64,000 bases of DNA, taken from Roseobacter cerasinus (GTDB lineage Bacteria > Pseudomonadota > Alphaproteobacteria > Rhodobacterales > Rhodobacteraceae). Below the pieces are notes generated by a model. That model was not told the DNA's origin. It was given only the letters and a program-made list of their open reading frames with translations, and ran no database searches. The position numbers were made by a program, and so were the translations under genes. The stretch is from positions 551,001 through 615,000 of the forward strand of contig NZ_BLIV01000002.1 of NCBI RefSeq assembly GCF_009811755.1. The letters are read 5' to 3'. Below are positions 17,284 to 26,351 of this stretch, one piece after another. Position 1 is the stretch's first letter; each line of letters starts with the position of its first letter.

Positions 17284-18597
17284 ATGTCGAGCATTCTTAC
17301 CAACAACAGCGCAATGGTTGCGCTGCAGACCCTAAAATCCATCAACATGAACCTGGGCAAGGTTCAAAGCGAGATCTCGACCGGCCTGACCGTCGAGAGC
17401 GCCAAGGACAACGCTGCGACTTGGGCGATTTCCAAAGTCATGCGCTCTGACGTTGCGGGCTTTGAAGCTATCGCTGACTCGCTGGCCCTCGGGTCTTCGA
17501 CTGTGGGTGTTGCGCTGAACGCAGCCGAAAGCATCACGGACCTTCTGACTGAAATCAAAGGCAAGATCGTGAACTCGCAAGAGGAAAACGTTGATCGCGC
17601 CAAAATCCAGACAGACATCGAAGCGCTGACAAGCCAGATTCAGTCGATTTCCGCCGCGGCGCAGTTCAACGGACTTAACCTGTTGTCGAACACCGAAAAT
17701 GGTGCAGATGCGGCAGGGACAGGCACCAGCAACATCCTGTCTTCCCTTGACCGCTCCTCGACTGGCGTTGCGGCCAGCAACATTTCGGTGTCTAAGCAGG
17801 ATCTCGGTACAGGCGCTCAGACAATGGGTACAACTGCCGTCACTACTCTTGCTGACTTTATCGATGGTACAGGTGCGGCTATCACTGGCGCCAGCACCGC
17901 CGCTGCCCGGACGTTCTCCATTGATGGAGATGGGATCGAAACCAGCGCCGCTGGTATCGGGTATCGGATCACTCTGTCCGCTCCTCAAAACGACGTAGTC
18001 CTTGCGGAAGGTCGGGGTACCAATGTGGTCGCAGCCGGCGTTGTCACGACCGGTGTCTACGAGTATGTGGCACGGGACGGCGATACTTCGGCGGACATTG
18101 CCAACGCGCTCAATGCCCAGATTTCCGCCGCTGGTATCGAAGGCTTCTCGGTAGCAATCGCGACCAACACAACTGACGCTGCCGCGACCGACATGACCTT
18201 CAACTTCGATGCGGCCGCAGACGGCTTTACGGTTGCTGTAGCTGCCTTCACCAATGCAGGTTCCACGATTGGTGGCGGTTTGGCGGATCTGGCTGATATC
18301 GATGTGTCAACAGACGAAGGTTCTGAAGATGCGTTGAGCAAAATCGAAAGCCTGATCCAGACGTCGATTGACGCTGCAGCTGCGTTCGGTTCGGCTGGTC
18401 GCCGGATTGAAACCCAGAACTCGTTTGTGGGCAATCTGATCGACAATCTGACATCCGGTATTGGTTCGCTTGTGGACGCAGATATGGAAGCGGCCTCGGC
18501 CAAGCTTCAGGCTCTGCAGACACAGCAGCAGCTGGGTGTTCAGGCGCTGTCGATTGCCAACCAGGCACCGCAGACCATCTTGTCGCTCTTCCGTTAA
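17284..18597 (+). CDS. fliC: Flagellin
   Basis: 437 aa. The ATG at 17284 follows AAAGGA by 9 nt and gives the expected N terminus MSSILTNNSAMVALQTL. Conserved flagellin D0/D1 segments occupy residues ~1-150 (DNAATWAISKVMRSDVAGF, LTEIKGKIVNSQEENVDR) and the last ~90 (GRRIETQNSFVGNL, ADMEAASAKLQALQTQQQLG, ILSLFR). The variable middle (~150-345) is Ala/Thr/Gly-rich and forms the surface-exposed filament region. There are no Cys. It is followed by a perfect hairpin and by flaF and flbT, the alphaproteobacterial flagellin regulators. Confidence 0.97.
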   Translation: MSSILTNNSAMVALQTLKSINMNLGKVQSEISTGLTVESAKDNAATWAISKVMRSDVAGFEAIADSLALGSSTVGVALNAAESITDLLTEIKGKIVNSQEENVDRAKIQTDIEALTSQIQSISAAAQFNGLNLLSNTENGADAAGTGTSNILSSLDRSSTGVAASNISVSKQDLGTGAQTMGTTAVTTLADFIDGTGAAITGASTAAARTFSIDGDGIETSAAGIGYRITLSAPQNDVVLAEGRGTNVVAAGVVTTGVYEYVARDGDTSADIANALNAQISAAGIEGFSVAIATNTTDAAATDMTFNFDAAADGFTVAVAAFTNAGSTIGGGLADLADIDVSTDEGSEDALSKIESLIQTSIDAAAAFGSAGRRIETQNSFVGNLIDNLTSGIGSLVDADMEAASAKLQALQTQQQLGVQALSIANQAPQTILSLFR

Positions 18598-18607
18598 GCG
18601 ATATCTC

Positions 18608-18631
18608 GGGGGCGCGGTTGACCGCGCCCCC
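18608..18631 (+). terminator. Perfect GC hairpin after flagellin
   Basis: Arms GGGGGCGCGGT and ACCGCGCCCCC (11 bp) with 2 nt between, starting 10 nt after the flagellin stop. No T run follows, so it may act as an mRNA 3' stabiliser and partial terminator before flaF. Confidence 0.6.
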
Positions 18632-18666
18632 GAACCCATTGTCCAGTATTCGATAAAGGTTGCATC

Positions 18667-19038
18667 GTGAACGCATACGCACAGGCCCAAAGCGCATATG
18701 CGCCCGCGGCGGCCCCGACCAGAACGGCACGCAGCGCAGAGTACGAAGTTATCGCCCGCATCTCGCACCGGCTTAAAAAAGCCATAAAGGAGGATAATTT
18801 CAACGCCCTCGCCGAAGCGCTCTACGAAAACAACAAGCTTTGGACGACGCTGGCCATTAACGTGGCAGACGAAAACAACCTCCTCCCTGAAGACTTGCGC
18901 GCTCGCATACTATATCTTGCAGATTTTACGCGCATTCATACACAGAAGGTTCTCCGCAAAGAAGAATCTGCGATCCCGCTTCTGGAAATCAACGCTCTGA
19001 TTTTGGGTGGCTTGAAACAACAAGGAGAGACAAAATGA
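18667..19038 (+). CDS. flaF: Flagellar biosynthesis regulator FlaF
   Basis: 123 aa starting at GTG. It shows the FlaF pattern: YAQAQSAYAPAAAPTRTARSAEY at the N terminus, then NALAEALYENNKLWTTLAINVADENN and LPEDLRARILYLADFT. In alphaproteobacteria FlaF is needed for flagellin export or translation and acts antagonistically with FlbT. It lies between flagellin and flbT and overlaps flbT by 4 nt (ATGA). Confidence 0.93.
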   Translation: MNAYAQAQSAYAPAAAPTRTARSAEYEVIARISHRLKKAIKEDNFNALAEALYENNKLWTTLAINVADENNLLPEDLRARILYLADFTRIHTQKVLRKEESAIPLLEINALILGGLKQQGETK

Positions 19039-19439
19039 GTGGTCTTGTCCTAAAGCTCAGCCCCAAAGAACGTGTGTTGATCAACGGTGTGGTGATCGAA
19101 AATGGAGATCGCCGCAGCAGGCTCGCGATCATGACGCCAGGCGCGCATATTTTGCGGTTGCGGGATGCGATTCACCCTGAGGACGCAAAGACGCCGGTAA
19201 AACGCGCGTGCTTCGCCATGCAACTGGTGCTGTCAGGTGACAAGAGCCCTGAAGAGGCGCATTTGCCGCTACTCCGTCAGATCGAAGAGCTAAGTCAGGT
19301 CTTCACAGATGCCGACAGCCGAAATGTGCTTGCCGAAGCAACAAATGGCCTCGTCGAAAAGCAGCACTATCGTGCATTGAAAGCGTTGCGCGCGTTGCTG
19401 CCTCGCGAAGAGCGGCTCTTAGCAGCAAGGATGAGCTGA
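19035..19439 (+). CDS. flbT: Flagellin-mRNA regulator FlbT
   Basis: 134 aa with the FlbT start LVLKLSPKERVLINGVVIENGDRRSRL and the RACFAMQLVLSG region. In Caulobacter FlbT binds the 5' untranslated region of flagellin mRNA and links filament synthesis to hook completion. The 211-nt leader of the flagellin gene here could be its target, but that is inferred. It is coupled to flaF (ATGA) and overlaps the DUF1217 gene by one base (TGATG). Confidence 0.94.
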   Translation: MSGLVLKLSPKERVLINGVVIENGDRRSRLAIMTPGAHILRLRDAIHPEDAKTPVKRACFAMQLVLSGDKSPEEAHLPLLRQIEELSQVFTDADSRNVLAEATNGLVEKQHYRALKALRALLPREERLLAARMS

Positions 19440-20737
19440 TGTTTACGCCAGTTATCCCATCCTCCGGCCTGAGCGGGTGGAGGTTCCTTCAGCGAACTTA
19501 CGACAGCCAGCTAGAGAATTTTTCGAGCTCTGCGCAGGTGGCGCGGTCCACTGATTATTTTATGCAGAATATCGACAAGGTCAAAACTGCCGAGGATTTG
19601 ACATCGGATCGGCGACTATTGGAAGTCGCTCTCGGCGCTTTTGGCATACAGGATGACATCGACAACCGGTTTTTCATCAAGAAGATCCTGGAGGAAGGAA
19701 CCACCGCGCAGGATTCACTTGCCAATCGGTTTTCGGACAATCGTTACAAGGAATTCTCCGAAGCTTTTGGGTTGGGACCAGGTGAGACGCCACAGGTTGG
19801 TACAGAGGGTTTCGCAGCTGAAATAGTTGCCAGATTTCAAGCCAGCAGTTTCGAAGTGTCTGCCGGGCAGCAGGACGATACTATGCGCGTTGCTCTTTAC
19901 GCGCAGAGGGTTCTGGTTGAACTTGCGAGCCCCCCCAGCAAATCGCCAGAGCGTCTGGCTGCTGAAGCCGTTGCCGAAGCGGTGTCAGATTTCGCAACCT
20001 CTGTTTCTGAAGACATCGAATACTTCGAGAATCGAATTGCGGATGTGGAAACCCCTGAGGATCTGCGCGATGATCCAAGATTGCTTAAGATTGCATTGGG
20101 TGCTTTTGGACTGACTGAGGATTACGATGCCATTGTTGGGTTCGAACCGTCTGCCGAGGTTCCCGAGAGTCCCGAATGGATAAAAATCAAAGAAGTGCTC
20201 GAAGAGGGAAGTATTTCGATCGTTGCGCGTGCGAATGAGTTGGACAATCCCGCTTATGCAGATTTGTCCCGGGCTTTCGGATTTGGCATCGCTGAAACGT
20301 TCCAGCCCAATAAACGCGGCTTTGGGGAGCGGATCACCGATCTCTACATTGAGCAGAACTTCCCGATGCCGGACGATATTGCTTTCGACGGTGTGGTGAC
20401 GGTCACAGATGGCGTCTTTGAACTTGAGCCATTTCGGTCGGACGACATCTCCAATGACGCGAAGTGGTTCACGTTGATGGGCGAGCCTCCTCTGCGTGCT
20501 CTCTTCGAGGGCGCACTCAACTTGCCGTCTGAATTTGGTCAGGTTGACATCGATCAACAGCTGTCCGTGTTTAAAGAGCGCGCGCAAACCATTTTTGGCA
20601 GCGATCAGGTGAACCAGTTTTCGGATCCGGAAAAGCTTGATGAATTGATCACCCGGTATGTGGTTCGGTCTCAGATTTCATCCTTCAACGCTGGGTCATC
20701 TTCAGCATCAATCGCGTTGACGTTGCTTCAATCCTAG
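19439..20737 (+). CDS. DUF1217 flagellar protein
   Basis: 432 aa. It contains at least two DUF1217 repeats: the first at ~residues 40-140 (YFMQNIDKVKTAEDLTSD, then LEVALGAFGIQ) and a second at ~200-310 (YFENRIADVETPEDLRDD, then LKIALGAFGL). A shorter third copy is near the C terminus (FKERAQTIFGSDQVNQFSDP). The domain is common in alphaproteobacterial flagellar clusters. Its molecular role is unknown; the repeats and lack of a signal peptide would fit a cytoplasmic or type III-exported protein. It is coupled to flbT and its end converges with fliI. Confidence 0.85.
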   Translation: MFTPVIPSSGLSGWRFLQRTYDSQLENFSSSAQVARSTDYFMQNIDKVKTAEDLTSDRRLLEVALGAFGIQDDIDNRFFIKKILEEGTTAQDSLANRFSDNRYKEFSEAFGLGPGETPQVGTEGFAAEIVARFQASSFEVSAGQQDDTMRVALYAQRVLVELASPPSKSPERLAAEAVAEAVSDFATSVSEDIEYFENRIADVETPEDLRDDPRLLKIALGAFGLTEDYDAIVGFEPSAEVPESPEWIKIKEVLEEGSISIVARANELDNPAYADLSRAFGFGIAETFQPNKRGFGERITDLYIEQNFPMPDDIAFDGVVTVTDGVFELEPFRSDDISNDAKWFTLMGEPPLRALFEGALNLPSEFGQVDIDQQLSVFKERAQTIFGSDQVNQFSDPEKLDELITRYVVRSQISSFNAGSSSASIALTLLQS

Positions 20738-20743
20738 ATCAAG

Positions 20744-22120
20744 TCATGCTGCGGGGTTTGGTCGGAAGGATCGTCCGCCCCGGATGGGCAAGTTGCCGCT
20801 TCCAGCACGTCGCAAGATCAATTCCAGCTGGGTAAAACTGTTTTCTACATTTTGTCGTTCGACCTGGGCTAGGAAACCGTCGAGCTCCGGCCATATCTGT
20901 ATGGCTGTATCAAGCTCCGGATCGCTGCCAGTAGAGTACAGTCCAGCACGTATCATCATTGCATTTCGATCATAGGCGGCCAGCAGATGCCGCGCCTGGC
21001 CGATAAGTGCGTTCTGTGGTTCGGTGGCGGCTGCGGGCAAACTCCTCGATATGGATCGCAACATATCTATGGCCGGATACCGGCCGCGCTCGGCTATGTC
21101 TCGGCTGAGCACAATGTGGCCATCCAGCACCCCGCGTAGAATGTCGGATATCGGCTCTTCCATATCGGAACCAGCGACCAGAACACTGAAAACGCCGGTA
21201 ATGTCGCCCTGTTGCTTCTGACCGGGACCTGCGCGTTCGCACAACGACATGATCATGTGCGCTGTTGAAGGCGGGAAACCGCGCAGCACGGGTGCCTCGC
21301 CCGCCGCGATGGCAACCTCGCGATGTGCTTCGGCAAATCTTGTAATAGAGTCCGCAAGAAAAAGGACTGAGCGGCCCTGATCGCGGAAATGCTCCGCGAC
21401 CGACATGGCGGCCCAAGCGCATCTTCGTCGTATAAGCGGCGATTGATCGGATGTCGCACAGACAACAATGGCGCGTTTGAGCCCCTCAGTGCCCAGAACA
21501 TCCTCGATGAAGTGACGCAGCTCACGCCCGCGTTCGCCGATCAGGGCGATCACGACGAGATCTGAGGTCATGTTCTGGGCCAGATGACCCAAAAGGCTGG
21601 ACTTGCCAACGCCGGATCCGGCGAACAGCCCGACCCTTTGCCCGCGGACAATTGGCAGCATGGTATTCAGCCCGGCCATGCCCGTATTCAAGCGTTCCCC
21701 TAAGGCCCTGCGTGCACCAGGGTCGGGCGGTGCGCGGCGCAATGGCCGTGCGGCGGCCCCGCGCAAAAGCGGTTTGCCGTCAAGGGGATTTCCAAATGGA
21801 TCGATGATCCGACCGATCCAGGCATTGGACGGAGCGATGCCACGCGGCTGAAGAAGGGCTGCGCGATCCTGCAAGGCGACACCGTCAGGAGCCTCGTCGG
21901 GCAACATGACCAGCACCTCACCGTCCAGCTGCAGCACCTCACCCGATAGCGGCTCTCCAGCCCTGTAGACCACGATAAGATCACCGATGCGGGCCTTGTT
22001 TGCCAGGCCGGAGACGTGAATGACCCCCCCCTCGACCCGCGCAACACGCCCAATGGCCCGCACGGGATTGAGCTCGGTGATTTGGGCGGCGAGCCCGTCG
22101 AAGGAAATTGTCTCTGTCAT
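20744..22120 (-). CDS. fliI: Flagellar type III export ATPase FliI
   Basis: 458 aa from the ATG at 22120 (AAAGG 7 nt upstream). The F1-ATPase-beta-like core has Walker A GLFAGSGVGKSS near residues 164-175, Walker B-like VLFLADSITRFAEAHRE, and the export-ATPase block GAPVLRGFPPS-type region (GEAPVLRGFPPSTAHM). The N-terminal part resembles the substrate/FliH-interacting domain. It drives export of rod, hook and filament subunits. No fliJ follows it here, unlike many clusters; a fliJ candidate lies at 29258. It reads divergently from flgB. Confidence 0.96.
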   Translation of the reverse strand: MTETISFDGLAAQITELNPVRAIGRVARVEGGVIHVSGLANKARIGDLIVVYRAGEPLSGEVLQLDGEVLVMLPDEAPDGVALQDRAALLQPRGIAPSNAWIGRIIDPFGNPLDGKPLLRGAAARPLRRAPPDPGARRALGERLNTGMAGLNTMLPIVRGQRVGLFAGSGVGKSSLLGHLAQNMTSDLVVIALIGERGRELRHFIEDVLGTEGLKRAIVVCATSDQSPLIRRRCAWAAMSVAEHFRDQGRSVLFLADSITRFAEAHREVAIAAGEAPVLRGFPPSTAHMIMSLCERAGPGQKQQGDITGVFSVLVAGSDMEEPISDILRGVLDGHIVLSRDIAERGRYPAIDMLRSISRSLPAAATEPQNALIGQARHLLAAYDRNAMMIRAGLYSTGSDPELDTAIQIWPELDGFLAQVERQNVENSFTQLELILRRAGSGNLPIRGGRSFRPNPAA

Positions 22121-22164
22121 CGGAAACCTTTGGCCTTTGCACACTCTTTCTAAAGGAATCAGAG

Positions 22165-22179
22165 TTAAGCCTTGATGAA
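22165..22179. promoter_or_regulatory. Candidate CtrA-type box (TTAA-N7-TGAA)
   Basis: TTAA, seven bases, TGAA, between the divergent fliI and flgB genes. One half-site is perfect and the other has one mismatch. Weak call. Confidence 0.3.
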
Positions 22180-22201
22180 ACCGTTCGAGGGAGAAGCCCG
22201 G

Positions 22202-22600
22202 ATGTTCAAAAATTTGGAAGTCTTCAAGATTTCATATGCGATGGCTGTACACGCGGGGCAGAAGCAGGCCGTTGCAGCGCAGAATGTAGCCAATTCCGAT
22301 ACGCCGGAATATCAAGCGCGCAGTCTTGCACCATTTTCTGAAACATATCAGATTCATACCTCCATGGGAGATAACGCGGGCCAGCGCGCCACGCGCGAAC
22401 GCCATTTGAATGGTGTGATCGCGGGTCATATGGCGGATCCGGTCATTGATGACGAGGCGGTTGCGTCTCCGAACGGGAATACGGTCTCTCTTGAGGGCGA
22501 AATGCTCAAATCACTGGACGCCAAGCGCCAGCACGACCGGGCACTTGCAATTTATAACTCATCTCTTGGGATTCTGCGGGCCACATTGAGCCGTCAGTAA
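22202..22600 (+). CDS. flgB: Flagellar proximal rod protein FlgB
   Basis: 132 aa from the ATG at 22202 (GGAGAA upstream); the longer frame to 22172 is less likely. Rod-protein pattern: AGQKQAVAAQNVANSDTPEYQARSL at residues ~18-42 and a C-terminal helix (KSLDAKRQHDRALAIYNSSLGIL). It heads the plus-strand run flgB-flgC-fliE-fliQ-flgF-flgG-flgA-flgH-fliL, all closely spaced. Confidence 0.94.
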   Translation: MFKNLEVFKISYAMAVHAGQKQAVAAQNVANSDTPEYQARSLAPFSETYQIHTSMGDNAGQRATRERHLNGVIAGHMADPVIDDEAVASPNGNTVSLEGEMLKSLDAKRQHDRALAIYNSSLGILRATLSRQ

Positions 22601-22613
22601 GAGGGAACGTATC

Positions 22614-23006
22614 ATGAACGAATTTGCAAAAGCTTTGAATGTGACGTCGAGCGGTCTGAAGGCGCAGGCAACTCGGCTACGTCATCTGGCGGAGAATATC
22701 TCAAATGCAGATACCCCGGGCTACAGGCGCAAGCTGATCCCGTTTGAAACTGCGTTTAATGCCGGCAACGGCGTGTCGATGGTCGAGGTTGGCCGTGTGC
22801 AATTGGATCAGTCGACCTTGGAGCGGATCTATGACCCGACGCATCCGATGGCGGATGAAAGTGGCTATTTTGATAGCTCGAACGTTGACCTGATGATCGA
22901 ACTTGCCGACGCCCGTGAGGCGCAGCGCAGTTACGAAGCCAACCTGAAAGTCTTTGAGCAGACCCGCAAGATGTCCAGCAGCTTGATGGACATCTTGCGC
23001 AAGTAA
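22614..23006 (+). CDS. flgC: Flagellar proximal rod protein FlgC
   Basis: 130 aa with the rod N-terminal motif SGLKAQATRLRHLAENISNADTPGYRRKLIPF and the C-terminal FlgC block VDLMIELADAREAQRSYEANLKVFEQT. The length matches the family. It lies 13 nt after flgB with a GAGGGAACG ribosome site and forms the periplasmic rod with FlgB, FlgF and FlgG. Confidence 0.96.
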   Translation: MNEFAKALNVTSSGLKAQATRLRHLAENISNADTPGYRRKLIPFETAFNAGNGVSMVEVGRVQLDQSTLERIYDPTHPMADESGYFDSSNVDLMIELADAREAQRSYEANLKVFEQTRKMSSSLMDILRK

Positions 23007-23053
23007 ACCAAAACGCGCGGCCGAAGTGCCGTGCTAACTGAAGGAGATCCAGA

Positions 23054-23383
23054 ATGGATATGAAAGCTGTTTCAGCAATTCAGAAGTTCACGGATGCGCG
23101 CTCAGCTTCCGCCATACAAAACTATGTGCAGGCGCGGCCTGCAACCGAACCCAAGCCGGACGAGACGCCGACTGTCACCGAGGTCGTTAAGGATGTCGCA
23201 ATCGATTTTGCGCAAACCCTGGCCGAGAGCGAAGAGACGGCGAAGGCATCCATGATCGGAGATGCGGATCCTCACGCGCTTGTTCAGGCTCTGGCACAGA
23301 CCGAGCTGGCTGTTGAGGCTGCGGTAACCGTCCGAAACAAGGTTGTCGAGGCTTACCAGGAAATCCTTCGGATGCCGGTCTGA
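23054..23383 (+). CDS. fliE: Flagellar hook-basal body protein FliE
   Basis: 109 aa. The C-terminal ~55 residues carry the FliE signature (MIGDADPHALVQALAQTELAVEAAVTVRNKVVEAYQEILRMPV). The N-terminal third is variable. FliE joins the MS ring to the rod and is an early export substrate. A strong GAAGGAGATC site precedes the ATG. Its stop is 1 nt from the fliQ start. Confidence 0.94.
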   Translation: MDMKAVSAIQKFTDARSASAIQNYVQARPATEPKPDETPTVTEVVKDVAIDFAQTLAESEETAKASMIGDADPHALVQALAQTELAVEAAVTVRNKVVEAYQEILRMPV

Positions 23384-23384
23384 T

Positions 23385-23654
23385 ATGCTGGATGAGGTCC
23401 TCTTCTTTGACACACTGCGGCAGGGGCTGTGGATTGCGGTGATCATCTCGATCCCCATTCTCACCGCAGCGCTGGTGACTGGTGTCTCGATTGGTTTGGT
23501 GCAGGCGCTGACATCCATTCAGGAGATGACCCTGACCTTCGTTCCAAAACTGGCCGCGATCGTGATCGTCTTTTGGCTTTCCATGGGGTTCATGACGCAA
23601 ACTCTCGTGGCTTTTTTCCATAACCGCATTGTTCCCTTGATCATCGGAGGTTGA
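23385..23654 (+). CDS. fliQ: Flagellar export gate protein FliQ
   Basis: 89 aa with two membrane helices and the FliQ signature VSIGLVQALTSIQEMTLTFVPKLAAIVIV. The ATG at 23385 gives the family length; the longer frame is read-through of fliE. FliQ is part of the FliPQR core of the export gate; fliP (41776) and fliR (30768) lie elsewhere in the cluster. Confidence 0.95.
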   Translation: MLDEVLFFDTLRQGLWIAVIISIPILTAALVTGVSIGLVQALTSIQEMTLTFVPKLAAIVIVFWLSMGFMTQTLVAFFHNRIVPLIIGG

Positions 23655-23655
23655 G

Positions 23656-24369
23656 ATGGAAAACCCTGGCTATACAACGCTGACACGGCAATCTGGGCTG
23701 ATGCGCGAAATGCGGGTCATCGCAAATAATATCGCGAATACGGCGACAACCGGGTATCGGCAGGAAGGCCTTGTATTCTCGGAATACGTGATGGCGATCG
23801 ATGGGGCCTCCAGCCTTTCGATGGGTCAAGGTAACGTTCGTGACACTTCCTTTGATCAGGGCACACTGACCCAGACAGGCGGAACCTTCGACTTCGCCAT
23901 TGAAGGCGATGGTTTCTTTCTGATCGAAACACCGGCGGGCGAACGGCTGACACGATCAGGTGCGTTTTCGCCAAGCGGTGAGGGTGATCTGGTCACCATG
24001 GATGGCTATCGCGTGCTGGATGCCGGAGGTGCCCCGGTTTTCGTTCCGCCAGGGGTCGGTGATATTGCGGTGTCCGCTGACGGTACGATGTCGGCTGAGG
24101 GCAATCCGATCGGTCAGATTGGCGTTGTCCAGCCAATCAATCCACGCGAGATGATCCGCGAAGACGGGGTCATGTTCCGTGCGGATGACGGGTATGAGCC
24201 AGCAGAGGGCGCCCGCATCCTTCAGCGATTTGTCGAAAATTCGAACGTCAATCCGATCCTGCAGATATCCCGGATGATCGAAGTCCAGCGCGCCTATGAG
24301 TTGGGCGCCAGTTTTCTCGATGCCGAGGACGAACGGATACGTCAGGCTATGCGGTCCCTTTCCCAGTAA
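23656..24369 (+). CDS. flgF: Flagellar proximal rod protein FlgF
   Basis: 237 aa of the FlgF/FlgG family. N-terminal LTRQSGLMREMRVIANNIANTATTGYRQEG, a central beta domain with the FDFAIEGDGFFLIETPAGERLTRSGAFSPS block, and the C-terminal rod helix SNVNPILQISRMIEVQRAYELG. It is preceded by GGAGG, and its start lies immediately after the fliQ stop. Confidence 0.95.
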   Translation: MENPGYTTLTRQSGLMREMRVIANNIANTATTGYRQEGLVFSEYVMAIDGASSLSMGQGNVRDTSFDQGTLTQTGGTFDFAIEGDGFFLIETPAGERLTRSGAFSPSGEGDLVTMDGYRVLDAGGAPVFVPPGVGDIAVSADGTMSAEGNPIGQIGVVQPINPREMIREDGVMFRADDGYEPAEGARILQRFVENSNVNPILQISRMIEVQRAYELGASFLDAEDERIRQAMRSLSQ

Positions 24370-24393
24370 ATCGAATAACCGAGGAGTTTCAGA

Positions 24394-25179
24394 ATGCGTG
24401 CCTTGAAAATTGCCGCAACCGGCATGAGCGCCCAGCAGATGCGGGTCGAGACGATTTCGAACAACCTGTCGAACATGAGTACAACTGGATACAACGCGCG
24501 CCGCGCCGAGTTTGCCGACCTCCACTATCAACAGTTTGCGCGCCCCGGCACGATCAACGCAACCGATGGAACCCTGATGCCAACTGGCGTGCAGTTGGGT
24601 TTGGGTGTGCGGCCCGCAGCGGTGGCTGTTCAGCTACAGCAGGGCTCGCTGAGCCAGACCGGCGGAGATCTTGATCTCGCAATCGAAGGCAACGGATATC
24701 TTGAGGTCACACTTCCCTCCGGTTTGAGCGCCTATACCCGCGATGGTGGCCTGAAACGGACGGGCGAAGGCTTGATTGTGAACTCCGACGGGTTCCCCGT
24801 TGAACCTCAGATCGTGATCCCGGACGATGCGCGCCAGATCTCAATCAATGCTTCAGGCGAGGTCTATGCCTATTTCGCGGATGCACCGGATGCACAATTG
24901 CTCGGCCAGTTCAATATGGTCGGCTTCACCAATGCCAAGGGTTTGGAAGCTCTTGGTGGCAACCTCTTTTCCGAGACCGAAGCCTCTGGTCCACCACTCA
25001 TCTCCACGCCTGGTGAAGACGGGCTTGGGACCGTTCGGCAAGGTTATCTCGAAGACAGCTCAGTAGATGCTGTTCGAGAGATTACGGAGCTGATCGAGGC
25101 ACAAAGGGGCTACGAAATGAATGCCAAGGTCATCTCTGCTGCCGACCAGATGATGGGCGCAACGACGCAGATTCGATGA
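24394..25179 (+). CDS. flgG: Flagellar distal rod protein FlgG
   Basis: 261 aa, full family length. Signature blocks: ALKIAATGMSAQQMRVETISNNLSNMSTTGYNARR, DLDLAIEGNGYLEVTLPSG, and the C-terminal SSVDAVREITELIEAQRGYEMNAKVISAADQMM. It forms the drive shaft through the P and L rings. It overlaps flgA by 4 nt (ATGA). Confidence 0.97.
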   Translation: MRALKIAATGMSAQQMRVETISNNLSNMSTTGYNARRAEFADLHYQQFARPGTINATDGTLMPTGVQLGLGVRPAAVAVQLQQGSLSQTGGDLDLAIEGNGYLEVTLPSGLSAYTRDGGLKRTGEGLIVNSDGFPVEPQIVIPDDARQISINASGEVYAYFADAPDAQLLGQFNMVGFTNAKGLEALGGNLFSETEASGPPLISTPGEDGLGTVRQGYLEDSSVDAVREITELIEAQRGYEMNAKVISAADQMMGATTQIR

Positions 25180-25598
25180 CCCGGCTATGCTGCGCAATTT
25201 TGGTCTTGATGGTTGCGAATGTGGCCTGGTCGGATGTGGTTGTTCCGACACGCACAATCCGTGCGAATGCCATTATCAGCGATATCGATGTTGGGACAAA
25301 GGCAGGCCAAATCCCAAATGGGTTTGATCATATTGGCGATGTCATAGGACAGGAAGCGCGTACGACGCTTTATGCCGGCAGGCCGATTTTGGTGGATGAC
25401 ATCGGGCCGCCTGCGGTTGTCACGCGCAATCAGCTTGTTGCGCTCAGGTTTGAGACCTCTGGTCTGATCATCACAACCGAGGGTCGGTCTCTGGAGCGTG
25501 GCGGTGTTGGAGATCGCGTGAGGGTAATGAACCTGACGTCGCGGGCGACTTTGTTTGGGCTGATCCAGCCGGACGGGTCTGTGAGAGTAAGAAAGTAG
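25176..25598 (+). CDS. flgA: P-ring assembly chaperone FlgA
   Basis: 140 aa with a signal peptide (MTRLCCAILVLMVANVAWS) and a SAF-type domain (VVPTRTIRANAIISDIDV; later YAGRPILVDDIGPPAVVTRNQLVALRF). It is shorter than enterobacterial FlgA (~219 aa) but typical for alphaproteobacteria, which lack the N-terminal region. It acts in the periplasm to polymerise FlgI; flgI itself is not in the window. Confidence 0.92.
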   Translation: MTRLCCAILVLMVANVAWSDVVVPTRTIRANAIISDIDVGTKAGQIPNGFDHIGDVIGQEARTTLYAGRPILVDDIGPPAVVTRNQLVALRFETSGLIITTEGRSLERGGVGDRVRVMNLTSRATLFGLIQPDGSVRVRK

Positions 25599-25606
25599 GG
25601 ATTGTT

Positions 25607-26338
25607 ATGTTGGTAAGAAATAGCACCGCAATATTGAGCATCTTGGTCATAGCAGCCTGCGGACGTATGGATCACCTTGGCAAACCTCCGTCGTTTTCTT
25701 CTCCGAGGGCGACGGCTGAGCACAACGCAATGGCGTCCCCGGGATTGCCGCTGCGGACCGAGGCAGTCAGCCCAACACGCAGGGCCTCTTTGTGGTCCGG
25801 TGCGCGGCAGTCACTTCTGGGTGACCGTCGGGCCGTTCAGCAGGGTGACATTCTGACCGTCGTCATTGAAATCGACGAAGAAGCCGAGATCTCCAACGCA
25901 ACAGATCGGTCCCGCTCGGGTACAGAAAGTCTTGGCATCCCTAGTCTATTTGGTCTGCCGCAACGCCTTGACCGCCGCTTGCCGGAAGGGGCGTCTTCTG
26001 CTGACGCGGTGTCCATCAACTCCAGCAGTAGCTCCTCCGGCGATGGTTCCGTTCGTCGGAATGAGAAACTGACCCTGCGTGTCGCCGCGACCGTTGTTGA
26101 TGTTTTGCCAAATGGGGTTTTGTCCATTTCCGGAAGCCAGGAACTCCGCGTGAATTTTGAGATGCGAGAGCTTCTGGTCAGCGGATACGTCCGCCCTGAA
26201 GACATCTCACGTCAAAACGAGATCACCTACGACAAAATTGCCACCGCTCGGGTCTCATATGGTGGACGGGGGCAAATCACTGACGTGCAACAACCCCGCA
26301 TAGGTCAACAGGTCTTGGATACTGTTCTGCCGTTCTAG
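25607..26338 (+). CDS. flgH: L-ring lipoprotein FlgH
   Basis: 243 aa. The N terminus carries a lipobox (LSILVIAAC, Cys at ~residue 19), so it is anchored in the outer membrane. FlgH blocks: SLWSGARQSLLGDRRAVQQGDILTVVIEIDEEAEISN, KLTLRVAATVVDVLPNGVLSISGSQELRVNFE and GYVRPEDISRQNEI. It forms the outer-membrane bushing around the rod. It lies 8 nt after flgA. Confidence 0.96.
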   Translation: MLVRNSTAILSILVIAACGRMDHLGKPPSFSSPRATAEHNAMASPGLPLRTEAVSPTRRASLWSGARQSLLGDRRAVQQGDILTVVIEIDEEAEISNATDRSRSGTESLGIPSLFGLPQRLDRRLPEGASSADAVSINSSSSSSGDGSVRRNEKLTLRVAATVVDVLPNGVLSISGSQELRVNFEMRELLVSGYVRPEDISRQNEITYDKIATARVSYGGRGQITDVQQPRIGQQVLDTVLPF

Positions 26339-26351
26339 AGGGATCGACACA

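Noticed and set aside
18667-20737. Possible second flagellin gene downstream of the first
   Set aside because: The downstream frames are clearly FlaF, FlbT and a DUF1217 protein; no flagellin D0/D1 motif recurs.
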